A DNA stretch of 64,000 nt from Streptomyces sp. TLI_171 (GTDB lineage Bacteria > Actinomycetota > Actinomycetes > Streptomycetales > Streptomycetaceae), in assembly GCF_003610255.1 (NCBI RefSeq), contig NZ_RAPS01000001.1, positions 6,475,001 through 6,539,000 on the forward strand, in the 5' to 3' direction. Shown in pieces: positions 25,465-33,158 of this stretch. Below the pieces are notes generated by a model. The model worked only from the letters and a program-made list of their open reading frames with translations, was not told the DNA's origin and did not search any database. How positions within the stretch are numbered: the first letter of the stretch is position 1; every line of letters starts with the position of its first letter. Made by a program: the position numbers and the translations under genes.

Positions 25465-25878
25465 TCAGGGCCGGTCGTGCCAGGAGAAGGCGGCGATGCG
25501 CCAGCCGGTCGGGGTGTGGACGAACTGGAAGGTCTTGGTGCCGGTGCCCTCGTAGGGTTCGCCGTCGAGGAGGCCGGACTTGCGGTACTCGCCGATGCGG
25601 GAGGCGACGCCGCCGGCGATCTCGGTGCGGGCGGTGGTCTCCCACTCGTGGAACTCGGTGAGCCGGCCGTCGGAGAGCAGGAGTTCGCGCGGGGCGATGA
25701 AGTCCTCGACGCCGTAGACCGCGTAGGTGGGCGCGGTCACCACGATGACGCCCTCCGGGAGCATGAGCCGGCGGAGGCGGGCTAGGTCGGCGGGGCGGCC
25801 GTTCCGGTTGTCGAAGGCGCCGAAGAACTCTGCGGTCAGCCGGTCGAGTTCGGCCTCTGCGGTGGTGGTGTCGAGCAT
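25465..25878 (-). CDS. SnoaL-like/DUF4440 NTF2-fold protein
   Basis: The 137-residue protein has an NTF2-like cone fold: an N-terminal helix pair (LDRLTAEFFGAFDNRNG), the central strand-rich half with YGVEDFIAPRELLL, and a C-terminal FQFVHTPTGWRIAAFSWHD that is typical of SnoaL/DUF4440 members ending in WRI..FSW. Some members are isomerases or lyases, many are of unknown role. The ATG at 25878 is preferred over 25917 because the extra 13 residues are not conserved in style. It diverges from the acetyltransferase gene by 55 bases. Confidence 0.75.
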   Translation of the reverse strand: MLDTTTAEAELDRLTAEFFGAFDNRNGRPADLARLRRLMLPEGVIVVTAPTYAVYGVEDFIAPRELLLSDGRLTEFHEWETTARTEIAGGVASRIGEYRKSGLLDGEPYEGTGTKTFQFVHTPTGWRIAAFSWHDRP

Positions 25879-25933
25879 GAGCCGAACAGTAACATTGCAC
25901 ACCTCGGCCGGGGACACCGATCAGGGAGAGACC

Positions 25934-26521
25934 ATGGCGCCGGCACTGCCCACCCCCTCGCTGTCCACCGCCCGCCTCCGGCTGCGCGCCTTCGAGGACG
26001 CGGACGCGGGCCCGCTCTTCGCCCTGCACAGCAGCGCCCGTGTCCTGCGCTACTGGGACTCCCCGCCGTGGAGCGATCGCGGGCGGGCGGCGAGGTTCCT
26101 CACGGCGTGTCGGCAGATGGCGCAGGAGGGCACCGGGGCGCGGCTGGCGGTGGAGCGCGCCTCGGACGGGGCGTTCCTCGGCTGGTGCAGCCTGAGCAAC
26201 TGGAATCCGGACTTTCGCAGCGCCTCGCTCGGCTACTGCTACGCCGAGGCGGCGTGGGGTCACGGCTACGCGACCGAGGCCGCGCGGGCCCTGCTGCGGT
26301 GGGCCTTCGACGCGCTGGACCTGAACCGCGTGCAGGCCGAGGCCGACACCCGCAACCTGGCGTCCGCCCGGGTGTTGGAGAAGCTCGGCTTCGTGCGGGA
26401 GGGGACGTTGCGGGAGGACTGCGTCGTCAACGGCGACGTCTCGGACTCGTGGGTCTACGGGCTGCTCAGACGGGAGTGGCAGCCGTCGTCGGAGCCGCCC
26501 CGCGGAGCGCCGGCCGGCTGA
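25934..26521 (+). CDS. GNAT N-acetyltransferase, RimJ/RimL type
   Basis: The 195-residue protein carries a RimJ/RimL-like acetyltransferase fold: TARLRLRAFEDADAGPLFALHS at the start, acetyl-CoA loop region GYCYAEAAWGHGYATEAARALLRWAF and the C-terminal NLASARVLEKLGFVREGTLRE. Members acetylate N-terminal amines of proteins or small amines and antibiotics. GGGAGAG precedes the ATG. Confidence 0.85.
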   Translation: MAPALPTPSLSTARLRLRAFEDADAGPLFALHSSARVLRYWDSPPWSDRGRAARFLTACRQMAQEGTGARLAVERASDGAFLGWCSLSNWNPDFRSASLGYCYAEAAWGHGYATEAARALLRWAFDALDLNRVQAEADTRNLASARVLEKLGFVREGTLREDCVVNGDVSDSWVYGLLRREWQPSSEPPRGAPAG

Positions 26522-26626
26522 CCGAGCGGCCTGCCGACCGGGGCCCGCCCCGTGAACCGACCGGTGGCGTGGGCGTGTTGTGGGTAGGGTCGGTGGGAGC
26601 TGTCGGCGCGGTGGAGGGGGTCTGTC

Positions 26627-27010
26627 GTGGTTCCGGGTGTGGAGATCGCGGTCGGTTACGTGTTCGCCTGGGCGGTGCGGAAGGCGCGGCTGGTGGCGGG
26701 CCGGGCGGACGCGGAGGTGGACCGGGCGGTGGAGGCCGGGATGGACCGGGTCCACCGGGTGGTGAGCGGGAAGCTCGGAGGGGACCAGGCGCTGGCCCAG
26801 GTCGAGGAGGAGGCCGGGGCGGAGCCGGCCGAGCTGGCGGCGGAGACGCGGCAGTGGCTGGAGTTGAGCCTGAACCGCGCGGCGACGCGGGACGCGGAGT
26901 TCGCGGCCGCCCTGGTCGCCGCGGTGCAGGCGGTCCAGAGCGCCGAGAGCGCGGAGAGCGCGGAGGGGCCACGGCGGGCGAGGGCGGCATCGCGATCGGC
27001 GGGAACGTGA
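26627..27010 (+). CDS. Conserved actinobacterial hypothetical protein, probably frameshifted near its 3' end
   Basis: The frame from GTG 26627 encodes 127 residues: a helical, charged protein opening with VEIAVGYVFAWAVRKARLVAGRADAEVDRAVEAG in two stretches, with a GKLGGDQAL segment. The last 20 residues (from about 26963) become Arg/Ala-rich and unlike the rest, while a neighbouring frame becomes protein-like from the same place. My recollection is that relatives end in a Gly/Ile/Val repeat tail, which is what that other frame encodes. One extra G in the GGGG run at 26965-26968 would join them. No catalytic motif is visible; function unknown. Confidence 0.6.
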   Translation: MVPGVEIAVGYVFAWAVRKARLVAGRADAEVDRAVEAGMDRVHRVVSGKLGGDQALAQVEEEAGAEPAELAAETRQWLELSLNRAATRDAEFAAALVAAVQAVQSAESAESAEGPRRARAASRSAGT

Positions 27011-27099
27011 GCATCGGCGCGACGGGCGCCGGGTCGGTGGCGGCGCTGCGGATCGCCGGACCGGTGACCGTCGGCGTGCCGCTCCCGGCCGAGGACTGA
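26962..27099 (+). other. Displaced C-terminal coding tail in the next frame
   Basis: In the frame ending at stop 27097-27099 the sequence reads GIAIGGNVSIGATGAG and then VAALRIAGPVTVGVPLP, a beta-helix-like repeat with no start codon of its own. It looks like the true C-terminus of the upstream gene, lost by a one-base change. Confidence 0.5.
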
Positions 27100-27194
27100 T
27101 CGCTCCCGCCGGGGTCGTGCGTGTGCGGTGAGGATCCCAGGGACGTGGAGTGCCGGCCCGTCGGAGAGCGGGACCGGCGGGCAGAATGCCGGGC

Positions 27195-27905
27195 ATGGCT
27201 ATCGACTACCGGCGTGCCGACGTGCTGTTGCTGGAGTGCCCGTTCACCGGGACGACGGTCTCCGCGGTCTCCCGCTTCCACGTGTCGGTGCGGTGGCCGT
27301 GGTCGGAGGTGGACCCGCCGGCCACCGGGTTCCGGTGGAACGGCGACCGGGCGCTGCCGACGCCGGAGGCGCGCGAGTGGGAGCTGTTCCGGACGGAGCC
27401 GCCCGAGACCGCGCTGCGGACCGGGGACCACTGCCGGGTGGGGGTGCCCACGACGGTGGTGCACGTGGCGGGCGTGGTGCACTTCGATCCGCCGCAGGTG
27501 ACCGGGCTGCTGCCGCGGCCGGCCTGCTACCTCGATCTGCTGCCGCAGGGCGCGGCGTACGACTCGGACCTGGAGGACCAGGCGTACGCCCTCGATCCGG
27601 CGGGCGCCGAGCCGATCCGGATCCAACTGCTGTTCCGCCCCTACGCGTTCCTCGAACCGGGCGACGAGCTCGTTGACTGCGGCGGTCGGGCCTGGCGGTT
27701 CGACGCGGCCTGGGAGTGGCACCCTCTGGACGACGGCGAGGAGGGCGTCCCGGCCTGGCCCCTGGTGCTGACCTCGCGCGGCGGCGAGCCTTCGGCGGAG
27801 GAGGCCGCGACGGTGGCCGGCGCGACGGCGGTGGGGAGCCATGCGGCGGAGGCGAACCGCTGGGCGGGACTCACCCTCGCGGAGCCGGTCGCCGACAGCC
27901 GCTGA
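27195..27905 (+). CDS. Hypothetical protein, 236 aa
   Basis: The protein starts at ATG 27195. It is acidic, Trp- and Pro-rich and strand-like (FHVSVRWPWSEVDPPATGFRW, WRFDAAWEWHPLDDGEEG), with no signal peptide, membrane segment or catalytic motif I can identify. It appears to consist of two beta domains with a short helical C-terminus. Family unknown. Confidence 0.6.
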   Translation: MAIDYRRADVLLLECPFTGTTVSAVSRFHVSVRWPWSEVDPPATGFRWNGDRALPTPEAREWELFRTEPPETALRTGDHCRVGVPTTVVHVAGVVHFDPPQVTGLLPRPACYLDLLPQGAAYDSDLEDQAYALDPAGAEPIRIQLLFRPYAFLEPGDELVDCGGRAWRFDAAWEWHPLDDGEEGVPAWPLVLTSRGGEPSAEEAATVAGATAVGSHAAEANRWAGLTLAEPVADSR

Positions 27906-27961
27906 CCCCGCGCGCGCAATGGCGTTGCCGCTGCTCGGGTACGTGCCTGACACTTCGTCGC

Positions 27962-28330
27962 ATGAGCTCTGTGATTCGCCACGTGACCGTCGACAGCCTC
28001 GACCCGTACCGCCTCGCCTCCTTCTGGTCGGAGGCCCTCGGCCAGCCGCTCCACGAGGACGACCACCCGGGCGACCCGGAAGCCCTGATCGAGGCGGCCG
28101 GCCTGCTCTTCATGACCGTGCCCGAGAAGAAGGCCGCCAAGAACCGCATCCACTTCGACCTCCAGCCCCAGGACCGCACCCGTGACGAGGAGGTCCTGCG
28201 CCTGCTCGCCCTCGGCGCCACCCTGGTCGACGACCGCCGAAACGAGGACGGCACCGGCTGGGCCGTCCTCGCGGACATCGAGGGCAACGAGTTCTGCGTC
28301 GAGCGCAGCAAGGCCGAACGCGCGAGCTGA
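27962..28330 (+). CDS. VOC-superfamily (glyoxalase-like) protein
   Basis: The 122-residue protein starts IRHVTVDSLDPYRLASFWSEALG and ends DIEGNEFCVERS, the typical boundaries of a glyoxalase/bleomycin-resistance fold made of two beta-alpha-beta units. The metal ligands appear to be His near residue 7, His in IHFDLQ and Glu in NEFCVE. It may be a dioxygenase, isomerase or resistance protein; the substrate is unknown. Confidence 0.82.
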   Translation: MSSVIRHVTVDSLDPYRLASFWSEALGQPLHEDDHPGDPEALIEAAGLLFMTVPEKKAAKNRIHFDLQPQDRTRDEEVLRLLALGATLVDDRRNEDGTGWAVLADIEGNEFCVERSKAERAS

Positions 28331-28473
28331 CGGCCCGCTGCGGATCGGGATGGCCCGGCGGGATGCCTGTGCGGCGCTGGACTCGCTCCGTGATCCGACC
28401 GCCGTGTCGCAGTCCGACCGCCCGGGGCGGCACATCTTCCGGACCCGCGGTCTGATGGTGAGCACCGGCTGGG

Positions 28474-28761
28474 GTGGACGTGTTCGCGTTGCCGGCACGG
28501 GAGGTCGTTCGCCGGGTCGGTGGACTCGTGTCCCTCGAGGAGGACCCCGGCGCCGAGGGCTGCCACATCGCGCACGACCTGCTGCTCAGCTTCTGGCGGC
28601 CGTTCGAGGCCGACGACGATCCGTCGGACGAGCAGGGCCACTACTTCACCACGGTCCTGCTGGCGCGGCCCGGCTACTACGACACCCCGGCCCAGGCTGC
28701 GGAGCGCTTGCGGCAGGACGCGGGTGACGGTCCGGCGGCGGTTCGGTCGGGGGACCGGTGA
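28474..28761 (+). CDS. Small hypothetical protein, 95 aa
   Basis: A GTG at 28474 opens an acidic frame (DVFALPAREVVRRVGG, GCHIAHDLLLSFWRPFEADD, HYFTTVLLARPGYYDTPAQA) with amino-acid use typical of real protein. No domain is recognised. A poor ribosome site and a 143-base empty stretch upstream leave the start uncertain; the gene could be a truncated version of a longer one. Confidence 0.5.
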   Translation: MDVFALPAREVVRRVGGLVSLEEDPGAEGCHIAHDLLLSFWRPFEADDDPSDEQGHYFTTVLLARPGYYDTPAQAAERLRQDAGDGPAAVRSGDR

Positions 28762-28841
28762 ATCCTTTTCGGGGGGTGGCCTCTCTTATGGGCACGCACC
28801 GGCGGGTCGGCCGTCGGGTGACGGGGTTCGGAGGAGAGACG

Positions 28842-28931
28842 ATGGTTGTCGGGATCGCGGTCGCGGTGGGTGCGGTGCTGGTGTGCTCGTGTGCGCTGGT
28901 GCTCAAGCGGAAGCGGGGGAGCCGTGGTTGA
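28842..28931 (+). CDS. 29-aa single-helix membrane peptide before ECF sigma gene
   Basis: ATG 28842 is preceded by GAGGAGAG at ideal spacing. The peptide is one hydrophobic helix (VVGIAVAVGAVLVCSCALVL) followed by a basic end KRKRGSRG, so it should insert in the membrane with the C-terminus inside. It overlaps the GTG of the sigma factor by 8 bases. It may simply couple translation of the sigma gene or may itself regulate it. Confidence 0.55.
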   Translation: MVVGIAVAVGAVLVCSCALVLKRKRGSRG

Positions 28932-29463
28932 GACCGGCTGGCCGGGCGAGGAGGTGATCGTGGCGGCCCGCGGGGGCGACACCGAGTCGCTGGCGGTGCT
29001 GGTCGAGGGGGCCCATCCGAACGTCCGGCGGTTCGCGTACTCGTTGTGCGCGAGTCCGGAGGATGCGGAGGACGCCGCGCAGGAGGCGCTGATCATCCTG
29101 TACCGGAAGGTGGGGATGCTGCGGGCGTCCGGGGCGCTGGCGTCCTGGCTGTTCCGGATCGTGCGGAACGAGTGTCTGCGGCGGGCGCGTCCTGCGCGGG
29201 CGGTGGCGGCCGGGCCGGAGGACTTCGCGGGGGCCGTGGACTCGGCGGAGGAGGAGGCGCTGCGGCGGCTGGACACCGAGCGGGTGAGCGCGGCGATCGC
29301 CGCGCTGCCGGCGGACCAGCGGCGGGTGCTGATCATGCGTGATCTGCAGGGGCTGGGCGGTCGGGCGGTGGCGGAGGCGCTGGGGCTGAGCACGGCGGCG
29401 ATGAAGTCCCGGCTGCACCGGGCCAGGGCGGCGGTGCGGGCCGAGCTCGGGGGGCCGCGGTGA
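28924..29463 (+). CDS. ECF RNA polymerase sigma factor
   Basis: The 179-residue protein has sigma region 2 (about 20-85: LVEGAHPNVRRFAYSLCASPEDAEDAAQEAL in two stretches, then ASWLFRIVRNECLRR) and region 4 (about 115-170: IAALPADQRRVLIMRDLQG, followed by STAAMKSRLHRARAAVRAEL). It lacks the C-terminal SnoaL extension of ECF41. It starts with GTG inside the small membrane ORF and overlaps the next gene by GTGA. The downstream membrane protein may be its regulator, but it shows no zinc anti-sigma motif. Confidence 0.88.
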   Translation: MVETGWPGEEVIVAARGGDTESLAVLVEGAHPNVRRFAYSLCASPEDAEDAAQEALIILYRKVGMLRASGALASWLFRIVRNECLRRARPARAVAAGPEDFAGAVDSAEEEALRRLDTERVSAAIAALPADQRRVLIMRDLQGLGGRAVAEALGLSTAAMKSRLHRARAAVRAELGGPR

Positions 29464-29741
29464 ACGGCGGTCAGGACTTCGCGAGTGCCAGCGTGCCGCG
29501 TCATCTGGTGCGCGGCGCCGTCGGGTTCGGCGCGATCGTGGCGGGGGTGGTGCTGGTGCCGCTGCTCGGCTGGGCGGCGCTGCTGCTGGTGCCCGCCGGG
29601 CTGTGGGCGCTGCGCGGCTGCCCGATGTGCTGGATGATCGGGCTGGCGCAGACGGTCTCCCGCGGGCGGGTGCAGCGCCACTGCGGCGACGGGGTGTGCA
29701 CCGTCAGCCTGCGGAAGCCGGAGGTGAAGGCGGGCCGGTGA
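29460..29741 (+). CDS. Cys-containing membrane protein coupled to ECF sigma factor
   Basis: The 93-residue protein starts with GTG 29460 in overlap with the sigma gene. It has two hydrophobic helices (about 18-35 and 36-52) followed by GCPMCWMIG and, later, CGDGVCTV: two Cys pairs on the same side of the membrane. A redox- or metal-sensing role towards the sigma factor is conceivable but unproven; the classical HxxxCxxC of zinc anti-sigmas is missing. Confidence 0.65.
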   Translation: MNGGQDFASASVPRHLVRGAVGFGAIVAGVVLVPLLGWAALLLVPAGLWALRGCPMCWMIGLAQTVSRGRVQRHCGDGVCTVSLRKPEVKAGR

Positions 29742-29919
29742 GGCGCTCCGGCCTCCCGTGCCCGAGCAGGACAGGGACGGGGACGGGAAGCCGGGCGCAT
29801 GATCGGATGAACGGGGTGATCGGCCGGGCGGGGGAACGGCCGACGGTTCTGCGCCGCCCGGCCGTGGCGGTCGACCAGACTCGTGGCGTTGATCGCACCC
29901 GAGCGGCGGAGGACCCAGC

Positions 29920-30861
29920 ATGAGCCCAGCCACCGCGCAGCCCCCCGAGGTCGCACCGCCGGCCGTGCTGCTCGACCGGGTCCCCGCGCCACCGGCCCAC
30001 CCGCACGCCGAGGCCCTGCACGCCGAGATCGGCCACTGGCTGTCCGGCACCGGCCTGGTGGACGACGCCGAACGCTTCCTGGGCCGCGGTCACCTCGACC
30101 TGGCTGCGCGCGGCTGGGGCGACGTCCCCGCCGGGCCGGGCCTGCGCGCCGCCGCCAAGTGGTTGCTGCTGGAGCGGATCCTGGACGACCGGATCGCCGA
30201 ACTCCGGCGCACGGACCGGTCGGACGAGGCCCGCGGCACCCTGCGCGACCTCGCCGCCGTGCTCGCCGGCCCGGCGGACCCCGCGCCGGGACCGCCGGCC
30301 ACCTCCCCGGCCCGGGCCCTCAGCACCCTGCGGCAGGACAGCGCGGCCCTCGCCGGGGCCGCCTGGACGGCCCGCCACGACGCCGACCTGCGCGCCTGGT
30401 TGGAGAGTTCGCTCGACCTGCTGGGCACGGCCGGCGCGGTCCCGACGGTGCCCCAGTACCTCTCGCACCGGGACCGCGACGGTGCGGCCCGCTGCGCCGC
30501 GGACCGGATCGAACTCGCGCACGGCCTCGCGCTGCCCGAGCAGCTCCACCGCCACCCCCAACTCACCGACCTGCTCGCCAGGTTCGCCCACCTGGTGCAG
30601 TGGATCCAGGACCTCTCGCCGGCCGCGGCCGGCCGGGGCGCCGGCCTGCCGCGCGCCGTCGAGGTGCACGAGGGCCTCCCGGCGGACGCCGCCACCGCGA
30701 AGGTCGCCGCGCTCTGCGCGGCCGAGCTGACCGCCTTCGAGTTCCTCGCCGACGGCATCGCCCGCGGCTCCCACTGGCCGCCGCAGGTACGGCAGTACGC
30801 CCGGGCGTTGGTCCGCTTCGTGCATGCGCTGACGCACTGGGCGGCCGGTCCCCGGCGGTAG
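29920..30861 (+). CDS. Terpene-synthase-like protein with degraded second metal motif
   Basis: The 313-residue helical protein matches the class I terpene synthase layout: an acidic motif DDRIAE at residues 89-94 (form DDxxxE), a segment YLSHRDRDGAARCAADRIEL at the position of the RY/effector helix, and a helix LVQWIQDLS where the NSE motif ND(L/I)xSxxxE belongs. There the Asn is Gln230, Asp231 remains, and the Ser and Glu are Pro and Gly. This predicts weakened or lost Mg-diphosphate chemistry. No prenyl transferase neighbours it. It may be a pseudoenzyme or accept another substrate. Confidence 0.65.
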   Translation: MSPATAQPPEVAPPAVLLDRVPAPPAHPHAEALHAEIGHWLSGTGLVDDAERFLGRGHLDLAARGWGDVPAGPGLRAAAKWLLLERILDDRIAELRRTDRSDEARGTLRDLAAVLAGPADPAPGPPATSPARALSTLRQDSAALAGAAWTARHDADLRAWLESSLDLLGTAGAVPTVPQYLSHRDRDGAARCAADRIELAHGLALPEQLHRHPQLTDLLARFAHLVQWIQDLSPAAAGRGAGLPRAVEVHEGLPADAATAKVAALCAAELTAFEFLADGIARGSHWPPQVRQYARALVRFVHALTHWAAGPRR

Positions 30862-30871
30862 GCGGGGCGCC

Positions 30872-31597
30872 TCAGTGGCCGGCGGTGCCGAGCTGAAGCG
30901 GTCCGCCGGCGTGCGGGAGGTCGTCGTCCAGCCAGCAGGCCGAGTGCGAGGTGACGGCCAGCAGTTCGGCGAAGCCGGCGCTCGCGGATCCGGCCGCCAG
31001 CTGCAGGGTGAGGGCCCACAGGCCGGGCGGGAGCGGGGAGTTCGCGGTGAACGGCGACAGCGGTCCCGGCAGCGGGGAGACGGGCGACAGCAGGGCCGGT
31101 GAGGCGAGGGTGTGGCCGCGCCGGGCGGCGAACGCGGCGGTGGCCGCGAGCAGCCGGGCCGGGGACGCCCCGCCCCGCACCTCGTCGAGCAACAGGCCCC
31201 GATAGCAGGGGAGTTCGGCATTCGCCGGGTCGGTGCCCGGGGCGCAGCCGTGGCGGAGGGTGAGGACGGCGGGGGCGGAGTACCGGCCGAGGCGGGGCGC
31301 GCAGCGCAGCAGGACGCCGGTGCCCGGGCGCAGCCTGGGGCCCGTGCCGGGCAGCAGGGCGGGGCGCCGGGCCGGGCCGAACCGGACCTGCGGGCGCAGC
31401 GCGAAGTCGTGGACGCCGGCCGAGGCGAAGGTCAGCCGCAGCAGGTCGGCGGCCTGCCGTTCGCTCAGGCCGGGCCGGAGCCGGCCGGCGGTCAGCCGCA
31501 GGCAGCGGTACGCGAGTTGCTGCAGATCGCGGTAGCGGTCGAGGTCGGGCTCCTCCAGCGGGAGCGGGGCGGTGGGCCGAACCGGGCTGATCGGCAT
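30872..31597 (-). CDS. M24 (creatinase/aminopeptidase-fold) -like protein
   Basis: The 241-residue protein resembles the pita-bread fold of M24 peptidases: LAYRCLRLTAGRLRPGLSER at the N-terminus, RPQVRFGPARRPALLPGTGP, and a TGVLLRCAPRLGRYSAPAVL segment where metallopeptidases have DxG...D. The two metal Asp residues are not present there, so it is probably not a classical metallopeptidase. It converges on the terpene-like gene by 10 bases and diverges from a TetR gene over twin operators, which probably control it. Confidence 0.55.
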   Translation of the reverse strand: MPISPVRPTAPLPLEEPDLDRYRDLQQLAYRCLRLTAGRLRPGLSERQAADLLRLTFASAGVHDFALRPQVRFGPARRPALLPGTGPRLRPGTGVLLRCAPRLGRYSAPAVLTLRHGCAPGTDPANAELPCYRGLLLDEVRGGASPARLLAATAAFAARRGHTLASPALLSPVSPLPGPLSPFTANSPLPPGLWALTLQLAAGSASAGFAELLAVTSHSACWLDDDLPHAGGPLQLGTAGH

Positions 31598-31650
31598 GGT
31601 TCCTGGCCTCGGGTGGGTGGGGGCGGCCAACGGCGCGGCGGGAGCCGCTG

Positions 31651-31665
31651 TTGAGTGGAACTCAA
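31651..31665. promoter_or_regulatory. TetR operator copy 1, TTGAG-N5-CTCAA
   Basis: TTGAGTGGAACTCAA is a perfect dyad (TTGAGT/ACTCAA around GGA). It lies in the 128-base divergent region between the M24-like and TetR genes. A second copy is centred exactly 21 bases away, on the same face of the helix. Confidence 0.75.
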
Positions 31666-31671
31666 GAGCTG

Positions 31672-31686
31672 TTGAGCAGTACTCAA
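31672..31686. promoter_or_regulatory. TetR operator copy 2, TTGAG-N5-CTCAA
   Basis: TTGAGCAGTACTCAA shares both arms with copy 1. The two-turn spacing suggests cooperative binding of two TetR dimers; the sites lie 40-75 bases upstream of the TetR start and 54-90 from the M24-like start. Confidence 0.75.
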
Positions 31687-31725
31687 AAGTAGCGACGCGG
31701 CCGGGGAAGTCAATACGATGCGCGA

Positions 31726-32385
31726 ATGCCCTCCTCCCCGGTTCCGGCCCGGCGGCTGACCGCCGACCAGCGCCGGGCGCAAATACTCGGCAGTGCACGG
31801 GAGTTGATGCGCGATCGGGGCCTGGACGAGGTCTCCGTGGAGTCCGCGGCGCAGCAGGCGGGGGTCTCGCCCGGGCTGCTGTTCCACTACTTCGGCTCGC
31901 AGCGCGGCTTCCGGGACGCCGTGGTCGAACTGGTCGGCCAGGAACTGCTGGAGTACATCGCGCCCGATCCGCGGCTCAGCCCGTCCGCCCAACTACGCTG
32001 CGGCATCGAGCGGTTCACCGACTTCGTGGCCCGCCACCCGGCGCTGTACCAGGCGGTGGTCCGGCACGGCGCCAGGGGCGGCCCGGGCCGGATGGCCACC
32101 CTGCACCGAGCCGCCCGGGCCACCCTCGCCGACTGGATCACCGGCGCGGTCACCGGGGCCGGGGCGGCCCGCACCCCGCGGCTGGAACTCGCGGTGGCCG
32201 GCTGGCTGGCGTTCATGGAGGAGGCCGTGCTCGGCTGGCTGGCCGGCGCCGCGCTCGACCGGGGCGAGCTGGTCGAACTCTGCGAGGGCGCTGCCTACCA
32301 GGTGCTGGAGACCGCCGTCGCCGACCCGGCCCGCTGGCCCGCCGTCCGGGCCGCGCTCGACCGCACGCCGCACCCGGAGTCTTGA
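31726..32385 (+). CDS. TetR-family transcriptional regulator
   Basis: The 219-residue regulator has an N-terminal helix-turn-helix (about 15-62: QILGSARELMRDRGLDEVSV, then AAQQAGVSPGLLFHYFGSQ) and an all-helical ligand domain. The ATG at 31726 follows two perfect dyads, so autoregulation and control of the divergent M24-like gene are likely. The ligand is unknown. Confidence 0.9.
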   Translation: MPSSPVPARRLTADQRRAQILGSARELMRDRGLDEVSVESAAQQAGVSPGLLFHYFGSQRGFRDAVVELVGQELLEYIAPDPRLSPSAQLRCGIERFTDFVARHPALYQAVVRHGARGGPGRMATLHRAARATLADWITGAVTGAGAARTPRLELAVAGWLAFMEEAVLGWLAGAALDRGELVELCEGAAYQVLETAVADPARWPAVRAALDRTPHPES

Positions 32386-32453
32386 CAGCCGATCACCCGC
32401 GCCGTCACGCTCGCCGCCACACGCCCGGGACTGCCTGCCGGGGAGTTGGGGGG

Positions 32454-33122
32454 ATGGGGATGGTCGGGGAGACCGGTGCGCCCGCCGTCGGGGAGGCGGA
32501 GCCCGCGCGTTCGCGGTGGCGGACGGTCGGCGTGGTGCTGGCGGTCCTGCTCACGGTCGCGCTGGTCGCCGCGGTGGCGGTCGCGGCGCTCGCCGTCCGG
32601 GTGGACGGGCACAGCATGCAGCCCACCCTGGCCGACGGGCAGCGGCTGCTCACCGGCCCGGGCAGCGGCGGGCGCGCCCAGCGGTTCGACGTGGTGCTGC
32701 TGCGCACCCCCGGCCGGCAGACCACCATGGTCAAGCGGGTGATCGGCCTGCCCGGCGACCGGGTGGAGATCCTCGCCCGGCCGGACGGCAGCGCCCCCGC
32801 CGTGCTGGTGCAGCCCGGCGGCGCGGGCCAGTGGTACCGGGTGGACGTGCCCGCGTGGTCCGGTCAGGACCGGCGAGCCACCCCGTGCTGCGCGGCCGAC
32901 GGCCGCAAGCAGTCGGTCGGGGCGGCCCAACTCGTCCCGCCGGGCAAGCTGTTCGTGCTGGGCGACAACCCCGACGGCTCGGACGACTCCCGCAGCTACG
33001 GCTGGGGCGAGCTGTCGGCGGTGAGCGGGCGGGTGCTGTGGCGGGTCTGGCCGCCGTCGGTGCTCGGACCGTTGGACGGGGCGGGCGCCCTGGTCCCCGT
33101 CACCCCGCCCGAGGGGAGCTGA
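32454..33122 (+). CDS. lepB: Signal peptidase I
   Basis: The 222-residue membrane protease removes signal peptides from secreted proteins. One N-terminal helix (about 24-48) anchors it; catalytic Ser54 is in GHSMQPTL and Lys94 in MVKRVIGLPGD, and the box GDNPDGSDDSR follows. It has two adjacent Cys (TPCCAADG) in the insertion domain, which is unusual but not diagnostic. It is a lone paralogue here rather than part of the usual sip cluster. Confidence 0.9.
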   Translation: MGMVGETGAPAVGEAEPARSRWRTVGVVLAVLLTVALVAAVAVAALAVRVDGHSMQPTLADGQRLLTGPGSGGRAQRFDVVLLRTPGRQTTMVKRVIGLPGDRVEILARPDGSAPAVLVQPGGAGQWYRVDVPAWSGQDRRATPCCAADGRKQSVGAAQLVPPGKLFVLGDNPDGSDDSRSYGWGELSAVSGRVLWRVWPPSVLGPLDGAGALVPVTPPEGS

Positions 33123-33158
33123 CGGCGCGGGCAGCGTCCGGGCGGGTGCCGGAAAGCG

